DNA of 5,755 nt from an uncultured Pseudomonadota bacterium (GTDB lineage Bacteria > Desulfobacterota_B > Binatia > UBA9968), in assembly GCA_946478635.1 (NCBI GenBank), contig CAMLCX010000342.1:1-5755 (forward strand), read 5' to 3'. Shown piece after piece: positions 1 through 5,755 of this stretch; position 1 is the first letter of the stretch, and every line of letters starts with the position of its first letter. Below the pieces are notes generated by a model. It was not told the DNA's origin. It did no database searches and saw only the letters and a list, made by a program, of their open reading frames with translations. A program made the translations under genes and the position numbers.

Positions 1-536
1 CCGAAGGCCAGATCTTTCTTGTCTCCTTCGGTCAGCGCGCGGATGTCGAGGCTCGTGCGCGGGAAATGAATACCCTTATGCGAGCCGAGAATGCCTCCTA
101 CCACGATGCGGCACTTAACATCGTGGTTGCCTATCTGCAAGGCCTCGAGCTCGATCTCGCCGTCGCCAAGCAAAATCGGATCGCCCTTTTTTACCGCTTT
201 AATCAAACCGGGGAAATTCACCGATACGGCGAGCTCGGTGCCGAGGATTTTTCTCGTCGTGAGCATAAAGGGTTGCCGGCTTTGCAGCCGGACCCGGTCG
301 CCTCCAACCGCGCCGATGCGGATCTTCGGTCCGGGCAGGTCCTGCAGGATCGCAACCTGGCGGCCAAGCTTGCGTTCGAGATGGCGGATTTTGCGGATCA
401 CACCGCGGTGAAAAGCGTAATCGCCGTGGCTAAAGTTGAGCCGCGCGACGTTCATGCCGGCGCGGATGAGGCCCTCGATAACTTGGTCGGATGCGCTGGC
501 GGGGCCGATGGTGCAAACGATTTTGGTGCGGCGCAT
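1..536 (-). CDS. pyk: Pyruvate kinase, N-terminal part (cut by window edge)
   Basis: Pyruvate kinase transfers phosphate from phosphoenolpyruvate to ADP, the last step of glycolysis, in the cytoplasm. Read on the minus strand from the ATG at 536, the protein opens with MRRTKIVCTIGPAS. It then shows GMNVARLNFSHGDY (residues 27-40, including the conserved Arg-32, Asn-34 and Ser-36) and ILQDLPGPKIRIG (63-75), and enters the lid (B) domain with the GDPILLGDGEIEL segment (118-130). It returns to the barrel near LTEGDKKDLAFG (168-179). All of these line up with the family as I know it from E. coli PykF. The family is usually about 470-480 residues, so roughly 300 C-terminal residues lie beyond the left edge. 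The ATG is the only sensible start: an in-frame TAG lies eight codons before it (558-560) with no other ATG or GTG between. The Shine-Dalgarno sequence is poor. The gene is codirectional with the ABC operon but 386 nt away, so probably a separate unit. Confidence 0.95.
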   Translation of the reverse strand, partial: MRRTKIVCTIGPASASDQVIEGLIRAGMNVARLNFSHGDYAFHRGVIRKIRHLERKLGRQVAILQDLPGPKIRIGAVGGDRVRLQSRQPFMLTTRKILGTELAVSVNFPGLIKAVKKGDPILLGDGEIELEALQIGNHDVKCRIVVGGILGSHKGIHFPRTSLDIRALTEGDKKDLAF

Positions 537-543
537 TTTGAGT

Positions 544-571
544 AATCTACACTAGTGAACTCTAGAATCAA
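544..571 (-). promoter_or_regulatory. Possible weak promoter for pyruvate kinase
   Basis: On the minus strand TTGATT (566-571) is followed after 16 nt by TAGATT (544-549). Each hexamer matches the sigma70 consensus at 4 of 6 bases. The -10 box ends only 7 nt before the ATG at 536, which would make the transcript almost leaderless. That agrees with the lack of a clear ribosome-binding site but also makes the call doubtful. It lies in the 45 bp between the gene and the inverted-repeat element. Confidence 0.22.
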
Positions 572-581
572 CGAAAGGCCG

Positions 582-827
582 TAGCCCGAATTATTCACGG
601 TAAAGCTGTGATCGAGCTGCACCCTTCCGGAACGAAGGCAAAGCAGCTGTGCCTTGAAGATGCAAGCGGTCGAATTGCTCCATGAGGTCAGCAGCGAAAG
701 GTCAAACATCGGGCCGAAGACTGAGACCAAAACGGAACATTCGCGCCGGTGCCTTCGTTCCTTCAGGGTCACAACTCGATCAACAGAGTGTCCTCAGCTT
801 TCCTCGTAGCATGAATAATCCGGGTTA
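582..827. mobile_element. 246-bp inverted-repeat element, MITE-like or relic of an insertion sequence
   Basis: The two ends are inverted copies of one another. The outermost 16 nt (TAGCCCGAATTATTCA at 582-597 against the complement of TGAATAATCCGGGTTA at 812-827) match at 14 of 16. Four further blocks pair in the same order going inward: AAAGCTG (602-608 with 795-801), TGATCGAG (609-616 with 775-782), ACCCT (621-625 with 765-769) and GGAACGAAGGCA (629-640 with 750-761, 12 of 12). The arms are therefore about 59 and 78 nt. The right arm carries two small insertions (about 6 and 12 nt) relative to the left. The core, 641-749, shows no inverted match and no credible gene. Both outer ends finish in TA, which could be a TA target duplication, but no longer flanking duplication is visible. 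No transposase is present, so any movement would need one supplied elsewhere. Two deleted ends of a larger IS are the main alternative. The family was not identified. Confidence 0.6.
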
Positions 828-840
828 GAGGCAGCGGTTT

Positions 841-912
841 CAAAAGTATTGGAGCAAAGGGGTAATGAGTTCGGAAACCCAGCACTCCTTTACTCCAAGA
901 CTCCATCACTCC
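841..912. repeat. Palindromic octamer repeat, degenerate copy 1
   Basis: On the minus strand, 912 down to 878 reads as four 8-nt units starting GGAGT (GGAGTGAT, GGAGTCTT, GGAGTAAA, GGAGTGCT) followed by GGG. A TTT loop (875-877) and a poorly preserved opposite arm (about 848-874) follow. The clearest remaining pairing is 849-863 with 884-898. The good arm plus loop matches the copy at 2809-2846 at 33 of 38 positions. It starts 11 nt past the stop codon of the second permease gene. In that direction the hairpin is followed by a short T run (CTTTTG), so it might act as a weak terminator or 3'-end stabiliser of the operon mRNA. That function is inference. Confidence 0.65.
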
Positions 913-922
913 CATCCTTTCC

Positions 923-1819
923 CTAGATCCCGCTTCCAGTTCTTTTCAAGCGCGGGTCGAGGAGATCGCGCAGGCCATCACCGAGCAAGTTGATACCCAG
1001 GACGGTGATGAAAATGCACAAGCCGGGAAAAAGCGGCATCCACCAGGAGGTGCTGATGTAGATGCGCGCGTCGGCGAGCATCGTGCCCCAGGTAGGAATT
1101 TCCGGCGGCACGCCGACGCCGAGAAAACTCAAACTGGCTTCGGCAATGATCGAGGAGGCCATGGCGAAGGTGCCGATCACCAGCGAGGTCTGAATCAGAT
1201 TGGGAATGATATGGCGGATGATGATCTGGCGATTGCTGGCGCCGAGACATTGAGCCGCGGTGACGAAGTCGCGCGAGCGGAGCGACAAAGTCTGGCCGCG
1301 CACAACCCGGCAGTAGGGGATCCAGCGCTGTGCCACCAGCGCCAGTATCAGATTAAACAGGCCCTGGCCCAAAAACGCCATGATCGTGATGCCGAGCAGC
1401 AGCGGCGGGAACGCCCACACAACTTCGACCAGTTTTTGGATGACAAAATCGACTTTGCCGCCGAAATAACCCGAGATCGCGCCGAGCATGATGCCGATAA
1501 ATCCCGAGACAAACACAACCGCGAAGGCCACGAGTAGAGATACGCGCGAACCGTAGATAACCCGGCTGAAAATATCGCGCCCCAGGTTGTCGGTGCCGAG
1601 CACATGTGTCGAGCCCGCGCCCTGGGGAGCCTGCATCATCGCCGTGAGCTCTTGTTTGTTGGGATCGTGGGGGGCGCTCGCAGGTCCGAAAATACCGACC
1701 AAGATAAACATCAACACGATCAAGCCGCCGGTAAACGCCTTGACATGCAGGCGCGGCAGTTTGCGCGCCTGCCCGGTTGCCCGCTCGTCAGTAGCGGATT
1801 CGAGGGTCAATGACTGCAT
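923..1819 (-). CDS. ABC transporter inner-membrane permease, DppC/OppC-like
   Basis: This is the second integral-membrane subunit of a peptide/nickel-class ABC importer; with the DppB-like partner it forms the translocation pore. The product is 298 residues, a normal length. A short cytoplasmic N-terminus leads to membrane segment 1 (about 30-49). The subfamily signature LGTDNLGRDIFSR (74-86) follows, then further hydrophobic spans (about 94-118, 135-163, 208-226, 263-281). The cytoplasmic EAA loop that docks the ATPase is RDFVTAAQCLGASNRQIIIR (183-202), followed by EASLSFLGVGVPP (227-239) and the C-terminal GDGLRDLLDPRL (280-291). The ATG at 1819 lies inside the end of the upstream permease gene (32-nt overlap), which suggests translational coupling. 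No better in-frame start was found. No ATPase gene follows. The family is clear; the substrate is unknown. Confidence 0.95.
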   Translation of the reverse strand: MQSLTLESATDERATGQARKLPRLHVKAFTGGLIVLMFILVGIFGPASAPHDPNKQELTAMMQAPQGAGSTHVLGTDNLGRDIFSRVIYGSRVSLLVAFAVVFVSGFIGIMLGAISGYFGGKVDFVIQKLVEVVWAFPPLLLGITIMAFLGQGLFNLILALVAQRWIPYCRVVRGQTLSLRSRDFVTAAQCLGASNRQIIIRHIIPNLIQTSLVIGTFAMASSIIAEASLSFLGVGVPPEIPTWGTMLADARIYISTSWWMPLFPGLCIFITVLGINLLGDGLRDLLDPRLKRTGSGI

Positions 1820-2789
1820 AAAGTCCGTCGATGATCAGATTGATCGAGACGAAAGCCGCCGTGTAAGTCATCACCACGCCGGTGACGAGGGGATAGTCGC
1901 GCGCATTGAGCGCGGTGATGAGCAGGCTGCCGCTGCCCGGCCAGGCGAACACGGTTTCAACGATGATCGAACCGCTGAGCAGGGTGCCGAGCTCCAGGCC
2001 GACCACCGTAATCACGGGGATCAGCGCGTTGCGCGTTACATGACGCCAGACCACTTTGTTTTCGCGCAACCCTTTCGCCCGCGCGGTTTGAACGTAATCC
2101 TCGTTCATGACTTCCAGGATCGCGGAGCGGGTGACGCGCATCAAAATTCCCAACATGTTGACGCCGAGGGCGAGGGCCGGCAGAAAAATGTGCGTCAGCC
2201 CGTCCCATACCGCGGGCCCATTTTTTTGCAGGATGCTATCGAGAATGTAAAATCCAGTCTGCTCGGGTCCGGCGATACCGTAGGTGCTGCGGCCGGCGGT
2301 GGGCAGAATGTTCAACACACCGGCGAGCAACAGAATGAGCATGATGGCGAGCCAGAAACTCGGCATGCTGATGCCGAAAAGCCCGAATGTTGTGCCGAGA
2401 TTGTCGATCCATGAATTCGGCCGGGCGCCGGCCCATACGCCGAGAGGTATGGCGAGCAAAGTCGCGATGATGATGGCGACGACCGCAAGCTCGATGGTGG
2501 CGGGAACTCGCGCCCTAATGACTCGGATGACCGGCTCGGTGTACTTGAACGAGCGGCCAAAGTCGCCCGCTGCCGCAGATTTCAAAAACTTCAAATATTG
2601 CACATAGAGCGGTTGGTCCAGTCCCCAGCGTTCCTTTGCCTTGGCCACCTCGACGGCGTTGGTCTCTTCGCCGAGAAGCATCAAGGTCGGATCACCGGGG
2701 GCGGCGTGAATGAGCAAAAAAACCAGCAAGCTGATCAGCAACAGAACAGGAACGGTGCCCGCGAGCCGCTGGGCGAGGTAGCTGGCCAT
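1788..2789 (-). CDS. ABC transporter inner-membrane permease, DppB/OppB-like
   Basis: This is the first membrane subunit of the importer, a 333-residue protein of typical length. It begins MASYLAQRLAGTVPVLLLIS, with membrane segment 1 at about 11-28. The family motif APGDP (30-34), a periplasmic region ending in GDFGRSF (75-81), and hydrophobic spans near 100-120, 135-160, 200-216, 258-278 and 302-322 follow. The EAA loop EDYVQTARAKGLRENKVVWR (230-249) is intact and is followed by ETVFAWPGSGSLL (278-290), ARDYPLV (296-302) and the terminal IDPRIRY (327-333), all standard for DppB/OppB. An ATG exists 66 nt further upstream (2855), but those 22 codons are read through the palindromic repeat. 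The conserved N-terminus begins at 2789, so I place the start there. The ribosome-binding site is weak. The gene overlaps the next permease by 32 nt and lies 98 nt after the binding-protein stop. Confidence 0.95.
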   Translation of the reverse strand: MASYLAQRLAGTVPVLLLISLLVFLLIHAAPGDPTLMLLGEETNAVEVAKAKERWGLDQPLYVQYLKFLKSAAAGDFGRSFKYTEPVIRVIRARVPATIELAVVAIIIATLLAIPLGVWAGARPNSWIDNLGTTFGLFGISMPSFWLAIMLILLLAGVLNILPTAGRSTYGIAGPEQTGFYILDSILQKNGPAVWDGLTHIFLPALALGVNMLGILMRVTRSAILEVMNEDYVQTARAKGLRENKVVWRHVTRNALIPVITVVGLELGTLLSGSIIVETVFAWPGSGSLLITALNARDYPLVTGVVMTYTAAFVSINLIIDGLYAVIDPRIRY

Positions 2790-2808
2790 GGGAAATGTTT
2801 CTAAAATC

Positions 2809-2882
2809 GGAGTGATGGAGTTTTGGAGTACTGGAGTATTGGGTTTACCCATCACTCCACCACTCCGTTACTCCATCACTCC
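2809..2882. repeat. Palindromic octamer repeat, well-preserved copy 2
   Basis: A 74-nt palindrome: a 35-nt arm (2809-2843), a 4-nt loop TTTA (2844-2847) and a 35-nt opposite arm (2848-2882). The left arm is four 8-nt units of the form GGAGTNNT (GGAGTGAT, GGAGTTTT, GGAGTACT, GGAGTATT) plus GGG. The right arm is CCC plus four units ending ACTCC. Most of the stem pairs; mismatches fall at the variable positions of the octamers. It begins 5 nt after the binding-protein stop codon and fills most of the 98-nt gap to the permease start. As RNA it would fold into a long hairpin there. It could stabilise the binding-protein end of the message or partly terminate, as REP elements do in malE-malF. That role is inference by analogy. 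Confidence 0.8.
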
Positions 2883-2887
2883 AGTTT

Positions 2888-4411
2888 TTATTTTTTCACC
2901 GCCATATCGATGGCATAGATGCGCGCGTCGGGCAGGGGCTTGTATTCGACGCGGTTGCTCAAGCCCCAGAGGAGCTTGTGCCGCCACATGAAGCAGGCCG
3001 GCGCGTCTTCGGTCAGGATACTCATCGCCTGCGCTAAATACTGGCGGCGCTTTTTCGGATCGAACTCCTGCTGCTCCTTGTCGAGAAGCTCGTCGAGTTT
3101 AGGGTTCGAGTAGCCGATGCGCGGCGTCTCGCCCGAGTGGAAATATTGATGCAGCGCAGCGCTCGGATCCTGCACCGAGCCACGGCCCATGTAATAAAAA
3201 AGAATCGTGCCTTTTTGCACGTTTGCCCACAGCGTCGCCCATTCCGGCGTTAACAGCTTGGCACGAAAGCCCGCGGCATTGAGCATGGGAACCATCGCTT
3301 CGGTCAGTTGTTTATCCAGCGTGTAGCGGCCGACAGGCGTCTGCAACTCGACATCCACGCCGTTCGGATATCCAGCTTGCGCGAGCAGCTTCTTCGATTT
3401 TTCCGGGTCGTAGGTGATCTTCGGTTTCAAATTCGGATCGTAACCGTATTGGCCTTGCCCGATCGGCCCGTCCAAACGGCTCGCCGAGCCTTCCAGCAGG
3501 GTCGCGATGATCTGATCGCGATTGATCGCGTGGCAAACCGCTTGGCGCACCTCTTTTTTGTCGAACGGTGGCTTGGGCTGCATGGCGAGAAACATGATTT
3601 CCACCGAGTCGACGGGCGTGATTCTTAGATTTTTCGATTTCTCGACGCGCTGGCGCATGTGCGGCGGTACAAATTGCGCGATCTGAATCTCATCGTTCAG
3701 CAAAGCGGTGACGCGTTGCTCGGGCTCGCGCATGATGCGATAGACGATTTCGTCCGGCGCCCTGGGGTTTTTCTTGGCGTCGGGATGATCGGCTCTTTTT
3801 TGCAGCACCAGGCGCTGTCCGGGTATAACCTCTTTGAGTCGATAGGGGCCGCCTCCCATCATGTGTTCCTTGTCCGCGGCCTCGCGGCCGTATTTGTCGA
3901 ACACCGCTTTGCTCGTGACAATCAGGCGGTCGCATAGAAAAGACAGCAGCGGTGCCGTGGGTTTGTCGGTCATGATCTTGACGGTGAATTTGTCGACGGC
4001 CTCGGCTTTGGTGACCGAAGGCGCAACCGATGCTTTCTGTTTCGACTGCGGATCGCCGATCACGCGATTGATCAGCGAATGCACGACGTCGTCGGCGGTG
4101 ACCGGCGAGCCGTCGTTGAATTTGTAGTTCTTGCTCAGGTAGAAAATCCATGTCGTTGGATTTTCGTTCTTCCAGCGCTCTGCGAGGCGGCCCTCGAAAT
4201 CCCCCTTGGCATAATTATACGTGCAGAAGGGGCCGGTGACTTCGCTGTAAATGCCGTAGAGGAGCGAAACGCTGTCGCCGTAGGGGTTGTAGGTCTCGAT
4301 CGTCTCGGTGACGCCGATGGAAACGCGGCTCTGCGCGGTGGCGAAGGAGTTGACGCACAAGGTTAAGGCAACTGCCGCGAATGTGATCACGGAATTTCGC
4401 ATGGTTCGCAT
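2888..4411 (-). CDS. ABC transporter periplasmic solute-binding protein, family 5 (peptide/nickel type)
   Basis: This protein captures the solute in the periplasm and delivers it to the two permeases. From the ATG at 4411 it is 507 residues, the usual size for SBP_bac_5 (PF00496). It has a Sec signal peptide: MRTMRNS, a hydrophobic stretch at about 8-20, and an A-T-A site before Gln-27. The Cys at 19 lacks a proper lipobox, so a soluble periplasmic protein is likelier than a lipoprotein. Family landmarks are ETYNPYG (39-45), the LAERW segment (76-80), the signature FNDGSPVTADDVVHSL (98-113), GGGPYRL (186-192), VRQAVCHAINRDQII (288-302), and a C-terminal lobe with YDPEKSKKLLAQAGYPNG (334-351), YSNPKLDELL (434-443) and APACFMW (470-476). 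An in-frame ATG at 4459 is rejected because it overlaps the predicted -10 box and lacks the strong ribosome-binding site at 4411. Ligands of this family include peptides, nickel, opines and sugars; this ligand cannot be named. Confidence 0.94.
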   Translation of the reverse strand: MRTMRNSVITFAAVALTLCVNSFATAQSRVSIGVTETIETYNPYGDSVSLLYGIYSEVTGPFCTYNYAKGDFEGRLAERWKNENPTTWIFYLSKNYKFNDGSPVTADDVVHSLINRVIGDPQSKQKASVAPSVTKAEAVDKFTVKIMTDKPTAPLLSFLCDRLIVTSKAVFDKYGREAADKEHMMGGGPYRLKEVIPGQRLVLQKRADHPDAKKNPRAPDEIVYRIMREPEQRVTALLNDEIQIAQFVPPHMRQRVEKSKNLRITPVDSVEIMFLAMQPKPPFDKKEVRQAVCHAINRDQIIATLLEGSASRLDGPIGQGQYGYDPNLKPKITYDPEKSKKLLAQAGYPNGVDVELQTPVGRYTLDKQLTEAMVPMLNAAGFRAKLLTPEWATLWANVQKGTILFYYMGRGSVQDPSAALHQYFHSGETPRIGYSNPKLDELLDKEQQEFDPKKRRQYLAQAMSILTEDAPACFMWRHKLLWGLSNRVEYKPLPDARIYAIDMAVKK

Positions 4412-4416
4412 GGGTT

Positions 4417-4422
4417 TCCTCC
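4417..4422 (-). promoter_or_regulatory. Ribosome-binding site that fixes the binding-protein start
   Basis: On the minus strand GGAGGA stands 5 nt before the ATG at 4411, close to ideal. It selects this ATG over the in-frame ATG at 4459 and over the internal ATG three codons later. It also yields a normal signal peptide. Confidence 0.8.
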
Positions 4423-4457
4423 AACAAGAATCTGCGTGGAACAATCGATGCGAGATC

Positions 4458-4484
4458 ATTTAACGTTCTCGACCATGTTGTCAA
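4458..4484 (-). promoter_or_regulatory. Probable promoter of the ABC transporter operon
   Basis: On the minus strand a perfect TTGACA (4479-4484) is followed after 15 nt by TTAAAT (4458-4463; 4 of 6 to the -10 consensus). Transcription would start near 4451 and give a leader of about 40 nt carrying the strong ribosome-binding site. The 15-nt spacer is short for a sigma70-type promoter, so activity may be modest or activator-dependent. A 5-nt inverted repeat (CGAGA at 4451-4455, TCTCG at 4467-4471) brackets the -10 box and could be an operator, but it is short. Confidence 0.45.
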
Positions 4485-4520
4485 GACGGCACCATGCGCG
4501 CGGCCGAAGACAGTTTTCAG

Positions 4521-4548
4521 TTGACAGAAGGAAAGTGGCGGGGCTAAT
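4521..4548 (+). promoter_or_regulatory. Probable promoter of the amidohydrolase gene
   Basis: A perfect TTGACA (4521-4526) is followed after 16 nt by GCTAAT (4543-4548; 4 of 6 to the -10 consensus). The -10 box ends 62 nt before the ATG at 4611, giving a leader of roughly 55 nt. Its -35 box is 36 bp from that of the opposing transporter promoter, so one regulator bound between them could control both. Confidence 0.42.
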
Positions 4549-4610
4549 CGTTGGTTCATAGAAGAGCACGCCTCGCGTTTGCGGAGCGATTCGAGCGGAG
4601 AGGAGCTACC

Positions 4611-5755
4611 ATGGCGAAAAACGGCTACAAGATTCTCGACAGCGACATGCATGTATTCGAACCGCACGATCTTTATTTGAAATATATGGATCCGCGCTGG
4701 GGCGACCGGATCCCGCGCGGCGCGCCGCGCACGCGGCACGGGCAAATCAAGTTTGCTCTGGGCGACAACAAACCGGTACGGCCGTCGGGAATCCAGGCGC
4801 TGGCCGGAACCTCGCCGAAGAAGAGCAACCGCAATGAAAGCGCGCCGGGCGAGGCCGAGGTTGCGCATCGCTACGCGAAACCGTTGGCGCGCGACTACGA
4901 CGCGGTCTCACAACTCGATGCGATGGACGAAGAAGGTCTCGATGCCGCGGTGCTGTTTCGGACTTTTCCGCTTCATTGCGACGATAGTCTCGAACCGGAA
5001 TACGCCAACGATCTGTGCCGCGCGTGGAACAATTGGATGGCGGATTTCTGCAAAGCCGATCCGAAACGATTGCGCCCCTCCGCGTTAATTACGCTGCACG
5101 ACCTCGACCTTGCCGTCGATGAAACGCGTCGGGCAATCAAGGAACTGGGCGCCACCGGCTTGTGCCTGGTGCCGGAGCCGATCAACGGGCGTCATATTCA
5201 CGATCGTTATTATGATCCGCTTTGGCGTGAGGCGGAACAACTCGGCGCGCCGATCTGCTTTCATCCGGCGGCAAGCCCGAAACAGGATCAAGCCGTCAAT
5301 CGTTTTAAAGGCCATGCCAACGAAGCCGTGCTGATCAACGCATTTCGCAATCCGGTGGAGCTGATGCTCGCCGTCGGCAGCTTTTGCGCCGGCGGGGTGC
5401 TCGAGCGTTTTCCCAGTTTGCGGGTGGCCTTTCTGGAAGGCAACTGCAGTTGGTTGCCCTGGGCGCTTTACCGCCTGGATGAGAGATGGGAGATGCGCAA
5501 GGGCTATTGCAATGAGCCCATGAGCCTGCGGCCGAGCGACTACTTTCTGCGCCAATGCTTCATTTCGGTCGACGTGGAAGAAGATCTCGTAACCGACGTG
5601 ATCAAGCGCGTTGGCGACGATAACGTGGTGATCTCCACCGACTATCCCCACGCCGATTCCCACTGGCCCAATGCAGTTAATCACTTCATGGCCGTGGACA
5701 TGCCGGACGCGTCGCGAAAAAAAATTCTGTGGGACAATTGCGCGCGGCTGTACGG
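4611..5755 (+). CDS. Amidohydrolase-family (COG2159) metal-dependent hydrolase or decarboxylase, C-terminus cut by window edge
   Basis: A TIM-barrel enzyme of the Amidohydro_2 group (PF04909), which includes ACMSD- and LigW-type decarboxylases and many uncharacterised hydrolases; expected to be cytoplasmic. The ATG follows AGGAG (4601-4605) with 5-nt spacing. The frame then stays open for 381 codons to the window edge. The opening KILDSDMHVFEPHDLY (7-22) carries D12-x-H14 in place of the classic H-x-H metal pair, a known variant. Further landmarks are SQLDAMDEEGLDAAVLF (about 101-117), the barrel His in CFHPAA (His-218), VAFLEGNCSWLPWALYRLDE (about 273-292), and the metal-binding Asp in STDYPHAD (Asp-344). 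The end, KILWDNCARLYG, matches the usual C-terminal helix, so only a few residues are missing. Glu-276 stands where many relatives have the His of an HGG motif, as in the 'FLE' branch of the family. There is no signal peptide. It is divergent from the transporter (199 bp between starts), which suggests it acts on the imported compound. The reaction is unknown. Confidence 0.9.
   Translation, partial: MAKNGYKILDSDMHVFEPHDLYLKYMDPRWGDRIPRGAPRTRHGQIKFALGDNKPVRPSGIQALAGTSPKKSNRNESAPGEAEVAHRYAKPLARDYDAVSQLDAMDEEGLDAAVLFRTFPLHCDDSLEPEYANDLCRAWNNWMADFCKADPKRLRPSALITLHDLDLAVDETRRAIKELGATGLCLVPEPINGRHIHDRYYDPLWREAEQLGAPICFHPAASPKQDQAVNRFKGHANEAVLINAFRNPVELMLAVGSFCAGGVLERFPSLRVAFLEGNCSWLPWALYRLDERWEMRKGYCNEPMSLRPSDYFLRQCFISVDVEEDLVTDVIKRVGDDNVVISTDYPHADSHWPNAVNHFMAVDMPDASRKKILWDNCARLY

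Noticed and set aside
66..545. Plus-strand open frame of 159 codons
   Set aside because: It is antisense to pyruvate kinase, whose motifs on the minus strand are unmistakable.
452..772. Minus-strand open frame of 106 codons across the gap upstream of pyruvate kinase
   Set aside because: It runs through the inverted-repeat element and then overlaps pyruvate kinase in another frame. The translation has no recognisable motif and no ribosome-binding site supports it.
537..922. tRNA or small structured RNA gene in the 386-nt gap
   Set aside because: No cloverleaf or known RNA motif was recognised; the pairing seen is explained by the inverted-repeat element and the octamer repeat.
1587..2414. 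Plus-strand open frame of 275 codons
   Set aside because: It is antisense to the two permease genes. The composition is that of an antisense GC-rich frame and no domain is recognisable.
2790..2855. A 22-codon N-terminal extension of the first permease
   Set aside because: These codons translate the palindromic octamer repeat; the conserved protein begins at the ATG at 2789.
2809..2882. CRISPR array or tandem satellite
   Set aside because: The units are only 8 nt, without spacers, and switch orientation at the centre. That is a palindrome of short units, not a CRISPR.
2888..4411. Lipoprotein signal peptide in the binding protein
   Set aside because: The Cys at residue 19 is preceded by Leu-Thr-Leu, a poor lipobox, while a good A-T-A cleavage site lies a few residues later.
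4215..4868. Minus-strand open frame of 217 codons spanning the divergent intergenic region
   Set aside because: It covers the start of both divergent genes in wrong frames and both predicted promoters, with no motif of its own.
5085..5684. Minus-strand open frame of 199 codons
   Set aside because: It is an antisense shadow of the amidohydrolase; conserved family motifs are all on the plus strand.

Overview
The window looks like chromosomal DNA from a GC-rich, free-living Gram-negative bacterium, probably an uncultured environmental lineage of the proteobacterial/Desulfobacterota/Tectomicrobia/Rokubacteria kind. That placement is inference. It rests on the GC-rich codon use, the pairing of a family-5 solute-binding-protein transporter with a COG2159-type amidohydrolase, and intergenic GGAGTNNT repeats of a kind I recall from such genomes. 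Nothing here fixes the taxon.

Layout from left to right. (1) Positions 1-536, minus strand: the N-terminal 178 or so residues of pyruvate kinase, cut by the window edge. (2) Positions 537-922: no gene. This gap holds a 246-bp inverted-repeat element (582-827), which looks like a MITE or an IS relic, and one degenerate copy of a palindromic octamer repeat (about 841-912). (3) Positions 923-4411, minus strand: a three-gene operon of the dipeptide/oligopeptide/nickel ABC importer class. It is transcribed as solute-binding protein, then DppB-like permease, then DppC-like permease. A second, better preserved octamer-repeat palindrome (2809-2882) lies between the binding-protein stop and the first permease. 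No ATPase genes are present; the next gene downstream is pyruvate kinase. (4) Positions 4412-4610: a divergent intergenic region with a plausible sigma70-type promoter facing each way. (5) Positions 4611-5755, plus strand: an amidohydrolase-family (PF04909/COG2159) metal-dependent hydrolase or decarboxylase, nearly complete and cut by the right edge.

How the parts may work together: the binding protein would capture a small solute in the periplasm and the two permeases would carry it across the inner membrane, powered by ATPases encoded elsewhere. The divergent amidohydrolase may act on the imported compound in the cytoplasm. The substrate cannot be told from sequence. The most interesting features are non-coding: the 246-bp inverted-repeat element just upstream of pyruvate kinase, and the two-copy palindrome built from 8-nt units, both copies of which start within 11 nt of a stop codon.
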